This document shows positions 32,639 through 40,224 of a DNA stretch of 40,224 nt, piece by piece (position 1 is the first letter of the stretch; the number at the start of each line of letters is the position of its first letter). The stretch is from Phycisphaerales bacterium. Lineage in GTDB: Bacteria > Planctomycetota > Phycisphaerae > Phycisphaerales > SM1A02. The translations under genes and the position numbers were made by a program. The stretch covers positions 1 to 40,224 of the forward strand of contig SIAR01000021.1 of the NCBI GenBank assembly GCA_009691705.1, written 5' to 3'. The notes beneath the pieces were generated by a model that ran no database searches, was not told the DNA's origin, and saw only the letters and a list, made by a program, of their open reading frames with translations.

Positions 32639-34408
32639 TTAGAACTCGATCTGGATGCGGGTTGGAATCTGCTGCGTTCCACCGCGAGGCGGAGGCGCCC
32701 CCTCAGTCATTCCGGTGATGTCATCAAGCGCGTGGTCGTAGAAGAAGCTCGCCGTGTCGCGCAGCAAGACGTGATTCGCCGCGATGCGCCCGTAGACCTC
32801 GGTTGTTCCGCGCAGAATCACTGGATTTGTAGGCATGTAGATCGACCCAACCACGCAGGTCGAGGCAAAGTCCCAGATAAAGATGCTCGAGAGGAAGGCG
32901 GGATCTGGATAGATGCGCACCCGCCATGGCTCGATGTACTGGGGTTCCTGGGGAGCAAATGTCGAGCAGGCATTGGCAGCCCATTGGTTCATCCACTTCT
33001 TTCTGTGTGGATCTCCAGCGGCGAGGGCGGGGTTGCTTTCGCTGGCACAGGTGTATTCCTTGCCGATCCAAGAGTTGTTCATGACGAGGTCGTACGCGAC
33101 GAACAAGAGCAACTGCGAATTGCCCTTCAATTCGATAGACGAGTTTGAGACGTCAAGGCTCTTGGCATCGAGGTCAAGCCACATGCGCGCCTTCATCACA
33201 ATCTTGACATTGCCGTCAATGATGAGTTTGCTGTTGCTGAGCGTGAATTTGTCATCCACGCGGTAGACACCGCTCTTGAGCGTGATCACCGAGTTGTTCT
33301 GAATCTTGAGATCGCCACCACTGATGGGAAACCCAAAGAGTTCGTAGCACTTCACACGAATTGGATTGAGCGTGAGAGTCTGGGCGCTGTACGTTTTGTT
33401 GCCGGTGTACGTGGTTCCAGGAATGAACGATGGCTCGTTGGGTGGAGTCGGCATGCGAATCGACTCGCCAGCAGAAAGCCGCACTTGTTCGACTTCATCG
33501 GCGCTCCCACCAGTGATCGTCACGCTTTCGGCGTTGCTTGGAAAGTACAGATAGGCTTGTTTTGTCGCGAAATCGGACGAGAGTTGCCAGGACGCCGCCA
33601 CCAGTGGATTGCCGCCTTGATATTTGTAGACACCCGCCACGCCTCCAACAGTCACACCGGCATATCCAGAGCGCGACGCGCAGTGAAACTTCGTTTGATT
33701 GGCGGCGATCGCAGTTGTGATGGTCGTGTATGTGCCAGAGATGTCAACCGCTTGATCTTCAAAGTACGCGGCTTCATCGAAATAAGCGCCTTCGTTTCCC
33801 CACCAAGTTCGCATCGCCTGCGTGCCGAGACTGATTGGATACTTCAGCGAACTCTTGGGTGAGTTCTCCCAGCGGCCGACGAAGTTATCGCCCTCCATAC
33901 GAAAGAGTTTGTTCGCGAAGATGGCGTACTGACCCTTGATGAGACTCTGCAGACTCATCTGCGCACTCATCTGGTAACTGGTCTCACCCACGGTGACTGT
34001 GATGTTGGCCTGAAACTCTGTTGTAATGATGGTGGGCGGCGCCCCGGTGTTGATGTCAGCAACCGTCACGTTGAGCGTTGCACCGTTGATCTGATAGTTC
34101 GTCAGAAGTGTTCCGTCGGCAAGTTGCCCCCGCCACTGCGCTGCGAGAGTCGCATCGGATTGGCAGAAGATTCCCGCCAGCACCTCACGCGAGATCGCAA
34201 GACCTTCGGCTGCCGCGAGACGCGCCCGTGCCGCCTCGCCCATACTGCGACCGACGAGCACGCTTCGATCGCGCGATTTCACAAAGGCTGTGCCGGCACT
34301 GCCTGCCACACCGAGCGCAAAGATTGCCATCAGCAACGCTGCGCCGCGCCGCACCCGGGCGCCGGCTGGTTTCGGGAACCTCGCCCTTGAGTTGAGGGGG
34401 TTTTTCAT
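32639..34408 (-). CDS. Large GspK/PilX-like minor pilin with beta-helix-like domain
   Basis: This 589-residue protein has a basic N-terminus followed by one membrane helix (about residues 20-43, RRGAALLMAIFALGVAGSAG). The stretch GEAARARLAAAEGLAISREVLA then matches the conserved helix of GspK/PilX-type pilins. Unlike the other pilins here it has no G/A-FTLIE cleavage site. The remainder is unusually long for PilX (usually <200) or GspK (~320). Around residues 370-460 there are repeated beta strands (GGDLKIQNNSVITLKSGVYR, LSNSKLIIDGNVKIVMKA, DVSNSSIELKGNSQLLLF) that suggest a right-handed beta helix, as in adhesins. It may sit at the pilus tip. The ATG overlaps the stop of the GspJ-like gene (ATGA). 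Confidence 0.75.
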   Translation of the reverse strand: MKNPLNSRARFPKPAGARVRRGAALLMAIFALGVAGSAGTAFVKSRDRSVLVGRSMGEAARARLAAAEGLAISREVLAGIFCQSDATLAAQWRGQLADGTLLTNYQINGATLNVTVADINTGAPPTIITTEFQANITVTVGETSYQMSAQMSLQSLIKGQYAIFANKLFRMEGDNFVGRWENSPKSSLKYPISLGTQAMRTWWGNEGAYFDEAAYFEDQAVDISGTYTTITTAIAANQTKFHCASRSGYAGVTVGGVAGVYKYQGGNPLVAASWQLSSDFATKQAYLYFPSNAESVTITGGSADEVEQVRLSAGESIRMPTPPNEPSFIPGTTYTGNKTYSAQTLTLNPIRVKCYELFGFPISGGDLKIQNNSVITLKSGVYRVDDKFTLSNSKLIIDGNVKIVMKARMWLDLDAKSLDVSNSSIELKGNSQLLLFVAYDLVMNNSWIGKEYTCASESNPALAAGDPHRKKWMNQWAANACSTFAPQEPQYIEPWRVRIYPDPAFLSSIFIWDFASTCVVGSIYMPTNPVILRGTTEVYGRIAANHVLLRDTASFFYDHALDDITGMTEGAPPPRGGTQQIPTRIQIEF

Positions 34409-35115
34409 GATCCGGACTCGGTACAAATTGGGTGCCGATCAAAGAACGCCAACGCGCTTTCCATGCGCATATCACTTCGCAACTCTGCATCACCTTCGAG
34501 GGCGACGAATGCGAACTCAGCTCCAATTGAGTGGTTTTCGCAGCAATCTGCCGATTGCCAGACAAATCGTGGCGCCGCAGCGATCACTCCAGCAGCAAGC
34601 GGCGGCGCGAGATTGACTGCGATTGGAGAGCGGCGCAGTTGTTCGGTGTCGCGCAACTGCACGAAGAGGTTGTCCCAGAACGCGGCGTCCGACGAGAAGT
34701 AGACCTCTGACTCACCAGCTGGAACCGCCTCGGGCTTGACCGTCCATTCGATAAGGGTCCAGGTCAAGTCTGCTTCTTGCGCGAACTCGAGCCAGTGCAA
34801 CTCATCATCAACCAGATCGATGCGGTCAAACGCAGAGTCGCTTCCGCTGCCTGATTCTGCGAGTGTTTCTGCAGGCAACCACAACAGCACCCGTTGCTCA
34901 CCCAGGGCAAGCGTCATGCGAGTCTTCAAGCTGAGGAGTCCAATGTGTGATTGCAATCCTGCGCCGCGAACAATCGCTTCACTGCGAAGATCTTGGATCG
35001 CAAGCGCGCCAGTGAGACCATCGATGAGCGCAATGACCGTCGCTGCGATCATGGTTGTGATGGTCGTGGCGATGATGACTTCGATCAGGGTGAATGCGCG
35101 GCGCGTCATGCTCAT
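34405..35115 (-). CDS. GspJ-like pseudopilin
   Basis: This 236-residue minor pilin begins MSMTRRA^FTLIEVIIATTIT, a class III signal with Ala at -1 and the conserved Glu5, followed by the hydrophobic helix. The globular part (RSEAIVRGAGLQSHIGLLSL, VLLWLPAETLAE, LHWLEFAQEADLTW) has the length and style of GspJ/PilW proteins. It is coupled at both ends by 4-base ATGA overlaps: its ATG overlaps the GspI-like stop and its TGA overlaps the GspK/PilX-like start. Pseudopilins I, J and K form the tip complex in type II secretion, and the gene order here matches that. Confidence 0.85.
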   Translation of the reverse strand: MSMTRRAFTLIEVIIATTITTMIAATVIALIDGLTGALAIQDLRSEAIVRGAGLQSHIGLLSLKTRMTLALGEQRVLLWLPAETLAESGSGSDSAFDRIDLVDDELHWLEFAQEADLTWTLIEWTVKPEAVPAGESEVYFSSDAAFWDNLFVQLRDTEQLRRSPIAVNLAPPLAAGVIAAAPRFVWQSADCCENHSIGAEFAFVALEGDAELRSDMRMESALAFFDRHPICTESGS

Positions 35116-35621
35116 GGAGTTGGTTCACTCTCTTCAATCGTCCGCGGGCGAAAGCGCTGCAACGAAACAAGTTTGCGCTGCGCGCCAGCCCAAGTGTCAA
35201 AGACTGTGACATCGATCAAATAGCCATGGATCAGCAGTCCAGGAAAGTCTGGCACGGTGAGATTGGCTAATGTCACTTGGGTGTGGCGACCGAGTCGTGC
35301 GTACGAACCACTGAATGGGTCGCCACCAGAAGAGGTCATCGTTCCGATCGCTTCGACTACATCTGCTGCAGCGATTGTTTCGTACGAGCGCGCGAGATAG
35401 TCGCTGATGCGCGACTCGGCAGCTGTGCCGGCGAGTGTCATCGCGAGGGCATCCTCTTGAGCAGCGAGACCAGCTTGCACCGAAGAGGCCATGATCGCCG
35501 CAGAGATGGTGAGCACCACCATCGCGACGAGGCACTCCATCAGAGTCATGGCGCGCCGCCAACCCGTTTGTGCAAATTGCAAAGAGATCCTTTTCACACT
35601 GAGAGAGTGCCTTTCCCCCAT
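35112..35621 (-). CDS. GspI/PilV-like pseudopilin
   Basis: This minor pilin of about 169 residues has its class III signal after a longer leader: GWRRA^MTLMECLVAMVVLT, with Ala at -1, Met at +1 instead of Phe, and Glu5 kept. The rest (residues ~45-169) contains DALAMTLAGTAAESRISDYLA and a beta-rich C-terminus, in keeping with GspI/PilV. The start is uncertain: ATG 35621 gives a 25-residue leader, while GTG 35597 or ATG 35546 would give shorter ones. A frame extension to 36101 exists but crosses the divergent pilin gene and is rejected. It is the first gene of the leftward arm; the promoter must lie in 35622-35804. Confidence 0.75.
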   Translation of the reverse strand: MGERHSLSVKRISLQFAQTGWRRAMTLMECLVAMVVLTISAAIMASSVQAGLAAQEDALAMTLAGTAAESRISDYLARSYETIAAADVVEAIGTMTSSGGDPFSGSYARLGRHTQVTLANLTVPDFPGLLIHGYLIDVTVFDTWAGAQRKLVSLQRFRPRTIEESEPTP

Positions 35622-35804
35622 TTCAATGCAAATTCTGCGGTGACGATTATCTCGGCGAGAAACTTGCGAAAATCGAAGAGTTCGCTTGATTGACGCTCTC
35701 GACAAACCGATTGTTTGAGAGTCGGACATCGATTGTCGCTGTCCTGCTCTACAAACCGGCAAGGTGTGCCCAGCACAACCTGCCACTGAACTGGGAGACT
35801 CACA
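35622..35804. promoter_or_regulatory. Divergent intergenic region between the two pilus operons
   Basis: This 183-base AT-richer stretch must hold the promoters of the leftward pseudopilin/secretin operon and the rightward pilin operon. I see no clean -35/-10 pair and no sigma-54 (GG-N10-GC) site that I would defend. It contains an imperfect inverted repeat (35696-35721, CTCTC..AAAC / GTTTGAGAG) that could be a regulator site. The pilin ribosome binding site GGGAG lies at its right end. Confidence 0.4.
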
Positions 35805-36158
35805 ATGATTGCTCGAAACATCAAGCGCGGATTCACACTCATCGAAATTTTGATCGTCGTCGTTATTCTCGGCGTGCTCGCGGCACTGGTTGTGCCATCG
35901 GTCACCAGCGCGCTGGCCGACGCTCAAACTGAAGCAGCGGATGCTCGCGGAAGCCAGATCCTGACCATGATCACTCGATATAACCAATTCTTGCCAGGCG
36001 GCGGAACAGCGATCACGACTGCGGATGGCACGATCTCTGCCGCAGACATGGCGAAGTTGTCGACTGCCGGTTACTGCACTGCTGAGGATGTTGTTAACCA
36101 AATCAACTCAGGCAAGGGCTGGAACTTCTCTTCAGGAAAAGTCATCCCTCAGCCATAA
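35805..36158 (+). CDS. Major type IV pilin / major pseudopilin
   Basis: This 117-residue pilin has the class III signal MIARNIKRG^FTLIEILIVVV, with Gly at -1, Phe +1 and Glu5, followed by the hydrophobic helix ILGVLAALVVPSV. The short globular part (ARGSQILTMITRYNQFLPGG, then TAGYCTAEDVVNQIN) is the size of GspG-type major pseudopilins or small pilins. It is the only pilin here with the canonical Gly before the cleavage site. A GGGAG lies 9 bases upstream of the ATG. A strong palindrome that looks like a terminator follows before pilM, so the pilin could be made in excess over the assembly proteins. Confidence 0.88.
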   Translation: MIARNIKRGFTLIEILIVVVILGVLAALVVPSVTSALADAQTEAADARGSQILTMITRYNQFLPGGGTAITTADGTISAADMAKLSTAGYCTAEDVVNQINSGKGWNFSSGKVIPQP

Positions 36159-36216
36159 CTGTCTGACCCAAGTATCAGTCGGGTGCCCCGCGGCGGACAC
36201 CTGATCATGTAGAGCA

Positions 36217-36254
36217 GCGCGCCGCGGTTGGACGATCGTCCTTCCGCGGCGCGC
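36217..36254 (+). terminator. Long G+C-rich palindrome, terminator or attenuator after the pilin gene
   Basis: GCGCGCCGCGG (36217-36227) pairs perfectly with CCGCGGCGCGC (36244-36254). The region between them (36230-36241) is itself a perfect palindrome, GGACGATCGTCC, separated by a TT/TT mismatch on each side. TTTT (36259-36262) follows closely, so the structure fits a rho-independent terminator acting rightward, with a short T-run. It lies between the pilin stop and the pilM ribosome binding site, so some transcripts must read through for pilM expression unless pilM has its own promoter. Confidence 0.7.
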
Positions 36255-36292
36255 AGTGTTTTAATGGTGAACGAAACCAATAGGAGCTTCCA

Positions 36293-37306
36293 GTGTTCAA
36301 GTCCCCAGGCCAACGCAATCTGATCGCAGTGGAGTTCTGTTCGAACTCCCTCCGCCTCCTACAACTCGCGGGAAACACAACCCAGCCAGTCGTGCAAGCG
36401 GCATACGCGCTCAGTGGGGTCAACTGGAACTCCCAACAGGCAAACGTCGACGAAGGTACGGTTCGTCGACTCAGAGACGCACTGCGCGGGGGCGGATTCT
36501 CCGGCCGCGCATGCGCTTTGGCTCTCCCTTCAAAGTCTGTGCTCACCGAATGCATCGAAGTTCCAACACTATCGGCCGAAGAACTCAAAGAGACTGTTGC
36601 ATGGACCGCAGTCGACCGCCTCGGCGGCGAACGCGATGAACTAGTTGCGGGCCACATCGCGATTCGTATCGGCACACTTGGTGCGACGCGCTCAGAAGTA
36701 CTGTTGATCGCAGCGCGCCGCGCGGCAGTCAATAAGGCAATTGCGCTGCTGAATTCGGCGGGTCTCGAACCACGCCGCGCCGAACTCGGAGCGATGGCTG
36801 CACTGCGGATGGCATGGAACCAGACCAAGGCGCCAGCGCTCGGCACCACCTACGCCTTCTTGAATCTCGAATCAGATCATGCCACTCTGGCTGTACTGAA
36901 TCACTATGGACTGCTCTTTCACCGCGCCTTCGCGTGGGAGTCGAGTGCCGACATCAATCCTTCGGCGATCCCCATGGCTGGAGCCGAAGATGAGTCGCAC
37001 GCATGGCGTTGGCGACAGGTGGCTGAAGAAATCTTGCTCTGCCTTCGACACGTCGAACGACGCGCCGGAGGAGCGTGGCCCGAAGCCATGTTGCTCAGCG
37101 GAGCGTTTGCCGACGAGCCAGGCATTGCGACGGCAGTTCGCTCTGTGTGCGGTGCAGAGACACGACTCTTGCAGAATGATCAAATCGTTGACTGGTCAAA
37201 GGTCGATCGGCCGGCCGGCCCCATCACGGCTTGGAACACGGCTGTGGCAATCGCCCTGCCCTGCGAGACAACCACCGCCGCACGCACTGAACGGAAGGTC
37301 GCATGA
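36293..37306 (+). CDS. pilM: PilM-like actin-fold pilus assembly ATPase
   Basis: This 337-residue cytoplasmic protein resembles PilM, an actin-fold protein that binds the PilN N-terminus and links the motor to the inner-membrane platform. Seen are an N-terminal IAVEFCSNSLRLLQLAG, the first-strand region of the fold, ALALPSKSVLTECIEVPTLSAEELKETVAW as in PilM, a central RSEVLLIAARRAAVNKAIALLNSAGLEP, and TTYAFLNLESDHATLAVL, the second phosphate-like loop. The start is a GTG with AGGAG 6 bases upstream. Its stop overlaps pilN (ATGA). Position at the head of a pilM-N-O-P-B gene order makes the identity secure even where motifs are weak. Confidence 0.88.
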   Translation: MFKSPGQRNLIAVEFCSNSLRLLQLAGNTTQPVVQAAYALSGVNWNSQQANVDEGTVRRLRDALRGGGFSGRACALALPSKSVLTECIEVPTLSAEELKETVAWTAVDRLGGERDELVAGHIAIRIGTLGATRSEVLLIAARRAAVNKAIALLNSAGLEPRRAELGAMAALRMAWNQTKAPALGTTYAFLNLESDHATLAVLNHYGLLFHRAFAWESSADINPSAIPMAGAEDESHAWRWRQVAEEILLCLRHVERRAGGAWPEAMLLSGAFADEPGIATAVRSVCGAETRLLQNDQIVDWSKVDRPAGPITAWNTAVAIALPCETTTAARTERKVA

Positions 37307-37983
37307 GTGCATTCTTCGTCGATCTTCTTCCCAGTGATGCACATCAGGCGCTTCGTCGCCGTGTGAACTTTCGCCTGGTGAAACTCGGGGCAGCCCTCGC
37401 GCTCACGCTGACCACGGGCGGCGTCGTCAAGTCATTCGTCGAACTGCGCAACGCCCGCGCTGAGCACGAAGTGATCGTCTCGCTGCGCGAGCGCGCGAGC
37501 AAGATCGACGAGCAACTGGCCCAAGGCGTCAGCGATCGGGCAATGATTCGCAGTGAGATCGCAGTGGATGCGATTCTGCGCTCGCCGGTTTCGACCAGCA
37601 CGATTATCGCAACGATCTCGCACTTGCTTCCAGAGGGAAGTTGGCTCGAGAGCATGAAAGTCTCACTTGAAGATGCCAGGCTTGGCAAGACTCTTGCGGC
37701 GAGTCGTCCTGCATATTCCATCATGATGAATGGCAACGCACCCAACGCCCAAGCCGTGCAAGAGTTTGCCGCGCAGATTCGCAAGACCCCACCTTTCGTC
37801 GCAGTGACTGTGCTCGAGCAGAGAACAGCCCAGCGTGCGGGTGGTGGATCGGATCAGCAGTTCGTGATGCGTGCGCGCATCGATCCAACTGCCGCCAACA
37901 ACGATGCGAGCACCTCAGTGCAACCATGGAATTCAACCGTTGCACTCGACACTTCGGCATCAACTGCGGAGTTCAACCGATGA
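37303..37983 (+). CDS. pilN: PilN-like inner-membrane pilus assembly protein
   Basis: This 226-residue protein has the conserved short cytoplasmic N-terminus (MSAFFVDLLPSDAHQALRRR, corresponding to the PilM-binding INLLP motif). One membrane helix follows (about residues 26-45), then a coiled coil (NARAEHEVIVSLRERASKIDEQ) and an alpha/beta periplasmic domain (LLPEGSWLESMKVSLEDARL, AVQEFAAQIRKTPPFVAVTV). The C-terminal ~45 residues are Ser/Ala/Thr-rich. It is coupled by 4-base overlaps to pilM and the PilO-like gene. Confidence 0.85.
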   Translation: MSAFFVDLLPSDAHQALRRRVNFRLVKLGAALALTLTTGGVVKSFVELRNARAEHEVIVSLRERASKIDEQLAQGVSDRAMIRSEIAVDAILRSPVSTSTIIATISHLLPEGSWLESMKVSLEDARLGKTLAASRPAYSIMMNGNAPNAQAVQEFAAQIRKTPPFVAVTVLEQRTAQRAGGGSDQQFVMRARIDPTAANNDASTSVQPWNSTVALDTSASTAEFNR

Positions 37984-38534
37984 AACTCTCGCCACTCTGG
38001 ATCTGGACAGTCGTGTCGAGCGCGGTCAGCCTTGTCTTTATGGGTTTCGTCGCGCTTCCCAATTTTCAACAGTCGCGGCAAATGCGCAGCGACAGCCGCA
38101 ACCTCTCGAAGGCGACTGATGCCTACCTGATCCAGCGCGATGAGTTAGAACGGTTGCGCGATGACATCGCGAGCTTGCGCGAAAAGCGCGATTCGAGTGG
38201 ACATTCGGCCCGCAGCGATTTGAACGAAAGCAGGCTTGTCTCATCGCTAACCCGTCCCATCGATGGAACTGAAGTGGTTGATCAATCGATTCGCATCGGC
38301 GATCGCGAACCGGTCGTAGCACGACCTGCTGGCCTCGCACTCGACCGGCGCAGTGTCGAAATGCAGATGACTGGATCGTTCGACGCGGTCTTCTCGACAC
38401 TTCGAACCGCAGAAGCCGAGAGTGGACTGACGCGCGTTCGATCTATCGAACTGCATCGCACTGGACCACAAGTGCAGGCGACCGTTGGCATCGACGAGTT
38501 CTTTCACGCATCGCTCACGGAGGAAGCACCATGA
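37980..38534 (+). CDS. PilO-like inner-membrane pilus assembly protein
   Basis: This 184-residue protein has one N-terminal membrane helix (about residues 8-28, WTVVSSAVSLVFMGFVALP). A coiled coil follows (about 35-75, RNLSKATDAYLIQRDELERLRDD), then a small alpha/beta domain (RRSVEMQMTGSFDAVFSTLRTAEAESGLTRVRSIELH) with the ferredoxin-like style of PilO/GspM. I name it by architecture and gene order; sequence conservation in PilO is low. The start at ATG 37980 is set by the ATGA overlap with pilN. Its stop overlaps the next gene. Confidence 0.75.
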   Translation: MKLSPLWIWTVVSSAVSLVFMGFVALPNFQQSRQMRSDSRNLSKATDAYLIQRDELERLRDDIASLREKRDSSGHSARSDLNESRLVSSLTRPIDGTEVVDQSIRIGDREPVVARPAGLALDRRSVEMQMTGSFDAVFSTLRTAEAESGLTRVRSIELHRTGPQVQATVGIDEFFHASLTEEAP

Positions 38535-39061
38535 GCAACTCTTGGACACTATGGGGGAAGTTTGCCAGCAAGTTGGGGACGTCACCAAAGCAATTGGCAT
38601 TGCTGACGGCTTCGGCTCTCGCGGCCGTTGGCATCTTCGGTGGCAAGCTGTTGATAGAGCCAAAGTCCGCCGCGGCCACCGCGCCAATGGCGGCACCAAC
38701 AACCAAGGTGGCTTCTGAAGCGGCAGTTGTGATTCCTGAGACACTCTTTCACACTGCACCACGCTGGAATCTTGCGAGTATTGCCGCCCGAAGTCCATTC
38801 ATGTCGCCAGCCGATCTGCAACCAAAGCTCGATGTGACCTTGCCCACCGGCGAGACGGCTGTCGCTAGGGTCGCATGCGATTTAGTGTTGCAGGCAACAC
38901 TCGATCGATCGTTGGCCATTGTGAGTGGCAAGACGCTGCGCGTTGGACAGCAGTGGACCGATCCACAGACCAAGAAAACGTTTCAACTTCTTGAAGTCGG
39001 CGAGCGAACGGCCCGATTCTCGAGCGGTGGTCACTTCATCGAACTTTCGCTCAGACACTGA
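38531..39061 (+). CDS. PilP-like / GspC-like pilus assembly protein
   Basis: This 176-residue protein has an N-terminal membrane helix (about residues 21-42, QLALLTASALAAVGIFGGKLL), an Ala/Thr/Pro-rich linker (~45-70) and a small C-terminal beta domain (VACDLVLQATLDRSLAIVSGKTLRVGQQ, then KTFQLLEVGERTARFSSGGHFIEL). This fits the beta-barrel HR domain of PilP/GspC, which contacts the secretin. PilP is usually a lipoprotein; this one has a transmembrane anchor instead, more like GspC. It is coupled by ATGA to the PilO-like gene and followed by pilB after 18 bases. Confidence 0.65.
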   Translation: MSNSWTLWGKFASKLGTSPKQLALLTASALAAVGIFGGKLLIEPKSAAATAPMAAPTTKVASEAAVVIPETLFHTAPRWNLASIAARSPFMSPADLQPKLDVTLPTGETAVARVACDLVLQATLDRSLAIVSGKTLRVGQQWTDPQTKKTFQLLEVGERTARFSSGGHFIELSLRH

Positions 39062-39079
39062 CGCAAGGCACGTCCACCA

Positions 39080-40224
39080 ATGAACGATTCTCACCGGCCA
39101 ATTTCTGTTTCACTGGGGCAGGTGCTCATGGACTCTGGGCTGCTGACCAGCGACCAACTGCGCGAAGCCCTGCTGACACAGTCGGCTGATTCGCAGCGCA
39201 AAATGCTCGGAGAGATCTTGATTGAACGGGGATTTGTTGCCCCGGAGCAGCTCTTGCGGGCCCTCGCCCGAGCGAAGTCGCTCGAGTTCATCGATAATCC
39301 AAGCGAAGTTGCCGATCCCGGCGTTCGGGCGCTCGTGCCAGAATCGATCCGCCAAGAACATCTTGTCTTGCCGCTCTCGCTCTCAGAGGGTGAACTCGTC
39401 GTCTGCACGGCAAATCCCGATGACTTTGTGGTGAGCGAACATCTCGCCCGCATCACCGGCTTTCGCGTTCGGGTGACGGTCAGTACTCCCGAGGCACTCG
39501 AAGCGGCGCTTGCGATTCCCCTTCCTGATATTGAAATCTCGCCCGAGCGCGACGGCGCACAGACCCAAGAGATCGTTGCTGAACTTCTGAACAATCTTGA
39601 CAACCTAGTCGGCGAGGTCACCGAGACCCAGGCCGCCGAGATGTCGGGCGGTTCTGAAGAAGCATCGAGCGGTCCTGTGGTGCGACTAGTCAACCACATC
39701 ATCGCGAGCGCGGTGAGCGAGGGCGCTTCAGATATTCACATCGAACCCGACGATGGACAGTTGCGCGTGCGACTTCGCGTCGACGGCGTGTTGAGTCTCT
39801 GTGTGAAGCCCCCATACCGAATGCACTCGGCACTGGCGAGTCGCATCAAGATCATGGCGCGCCTCGACATTTCTGAACGGCGCATTCCTCAGGATGGCGA
39901 GATCAGCGTGCGCGTGAATGGTCGCCCAATCGATCTCCGCGTCTCTACTTTGCCCGGCAAATTTGGTGAAAAGGTGGTGATGCGAGTCATCGACGTCGGT
40001 GGCACACGCATCGGACTCGACAAGCTTGGCTTTCGTCCATCGACCGAAAAGACCTTTCGCGAAGTGATTGATCAGCCCCACGGCGTCGTGCTCGTCACGG
40101 GTCCAACCGGCAGCGGCAAATCGACAACGCTCTATTCAGTGCTCGCTGGATTCGACACCGAGACCCTCAACGTCTCGACTGTTGAGGATCCAGTAGAGAG
40201 CAATCTGCCTGGAGTGCACCAGAC
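39080..40224 (+). CDS. pilB: PilB/GspE-type pilus assembly ATPase, N-terminal part (runs off the right edge)
   Basis: These are 381 complete codons of the motor ATPase that powers pilus extension or pseudopilus assembly. Residues ~10-150 are the MshEN/GspE N-terminal domain (LGQVLMDSGLLTSDQLREAL, GEILIERGFVAPEQLLRALA, LVLPLSLSEGELVVCTANP). A helical linker (~155-195) follows. The N2 and catalytic region begins with VVRLVNHIIASAVSEGASDIHIEP, RVRLRVDGVLSL, RIKIMARLDISERRIPQDG and the Walker A motif VTGPTGSGKSTTLYSVL. The Asp-box VSTVEDPVE is reached just before the edge; Walker B and His box lie outside. A weak AAGG precedes the ATG. Confidence 0.95.
   Translation, partial: MNDSHRPISVSLGQVLMDSGLLTSDQLREALLTQSADSQRKMLGEILIERGFVAPEQLLRALARAKSLEFIDNPSEVADPGVRALVPESIRQEHLVLPLSLSEGELVVCTANPDDFVVSEHLARITGFRVRVTVSTPEALEAALAIPLPDIEISPERDGAQTQEIVAELLNNLDNLVGEVTETQAAEMSGGSEEASSGPVVRLVNHIIASAVSEGASDIHIEPDDGQLRVRLRVDGVLSLCVKPPYRMHSALASRIKIMARLDISERRIPQDGEISVRVNGRPIDLRVSTLPGKFGEKVVMRVIDVGGTRIGLDKLGFRPSTEKTFREVIDQPHGVVLVTGPTGSGKSTTLYSVLAGFDTETLNVSTVEDPVESNLPGVHQ

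Noticed and set aside
35696-35721. Imperfect inverted repeat in the divergent pilus promoter region, considered as a terminator
   Set aside because: It has a 3-base bulge, low stability and no T-run; it could be an operator but nothing identifies a regulator.
35622-36101. N-terminal extension of the GspI-like gene to 36101
   Set aside because: It would run antisense through the entire major pilin gene and put the prepilin signal far inside the protein.
1-40224. CRISPR arrays, insertion sequences, phage genes and biosynthetic clusters
   Set aside because: I looked for regularly spaced repeats, transposase or integrase motifs and large synthase domains and found none.

Overview
The window looks like a chromosomal segment from a planctomycete, most likely of the class Phycisphaerae. 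The evidence is a moderately high G+C content, C-terminal dockerin-like tails of the type LNGDG..GADL..VL..WG on two secreted proteins (genes at 27824-28876 and 24963-27011), a GYF-type domain protein, a DUF4139 protein, and a planctomycete-style pilus locus with a large beta-helix-like pilin. This placement is inference from protein style; there is no rRNA or marker tree here. I see no phage, integrase, transposase, CRISPR array or toxin-antitoxin pair. Coding density is very high, with many 4-base ATGA/GTGA overlaps.

Left part (1-7.7 kb): the N-terminal half of a TolC-type efflux lipoprotein runs off the left edge, preceded by a small secreted Cys/His-rich protein, which suggests a heavy-metal RND efflux operon. 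Next come an MFS permease with a damaged or frame-shifted small gene in front of it, a secreted DUF4139 protein, tRNA-Arg(TCT), a GYF-domain protein, an unidentified lipoprotein and a ChaA-type Ca2+/H+ antiporter.

Second part (7.8-12.9 kb): a five-gene operon encodes a thioredoxin-fold/TPR protein without the CXXC cysteines, a PF04392-type ABC substrate-binding protein, a STAS-domain protein with a large unrecognised second domain, an ABC permease and an ABC ATPase. The STAS protein sits inside the transporter operon with overlapping start and stop codons. This is the best candidate here for an undescribed arrangement.

Third part (12.9-27.0 kb): an alpha-glucan utilisation island. It holds a secreted GH13 cyclomaltodextrinase/neopullulanase-like enzyme, MalQ and an alpha-glucan phosphorylase (leftward operon). 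Divergent from these are a fused substrate-binding-protein/MalF permease and a MalG permease. A MalK-like ATPase and a second secreted GH13 enzyme (branching-enzyme-like, dockerin-like tail) complete the set. Together they would cleave glucan outside the cytoplasm, import maltodextrins and convert them to glucose-1-phosphate and glucose. Between the permeases and the ATPase lies a ClpP/NfeD-like pseudoprotease gene split by an in-frame amber codon. Several of these genes show a TANNCT box 7-9 bases before the start codon and little or no Shine-Dalgarno sequence, suggesting (near-)leaderless mRNAs.

Right part (27.1-40.2 kb): a SYLF-domain lipoprotein and a secreted dockerin-tailed protein precede a type IV pilus / type II secretion-like locus with two divergent arms. 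Leftward: GspI-like, GspJ-like, GspK/PilX-like, GspH/FimT-like pseudopilins, a secretin and a TPR lipoprotein that could be its pilotin. Rightward: the major pilin, a strong terminator-like palindrome, then pilM-pilN-pilO-like-pilP-like genes and a PilB/GspE ATPase that runs off the right edge.
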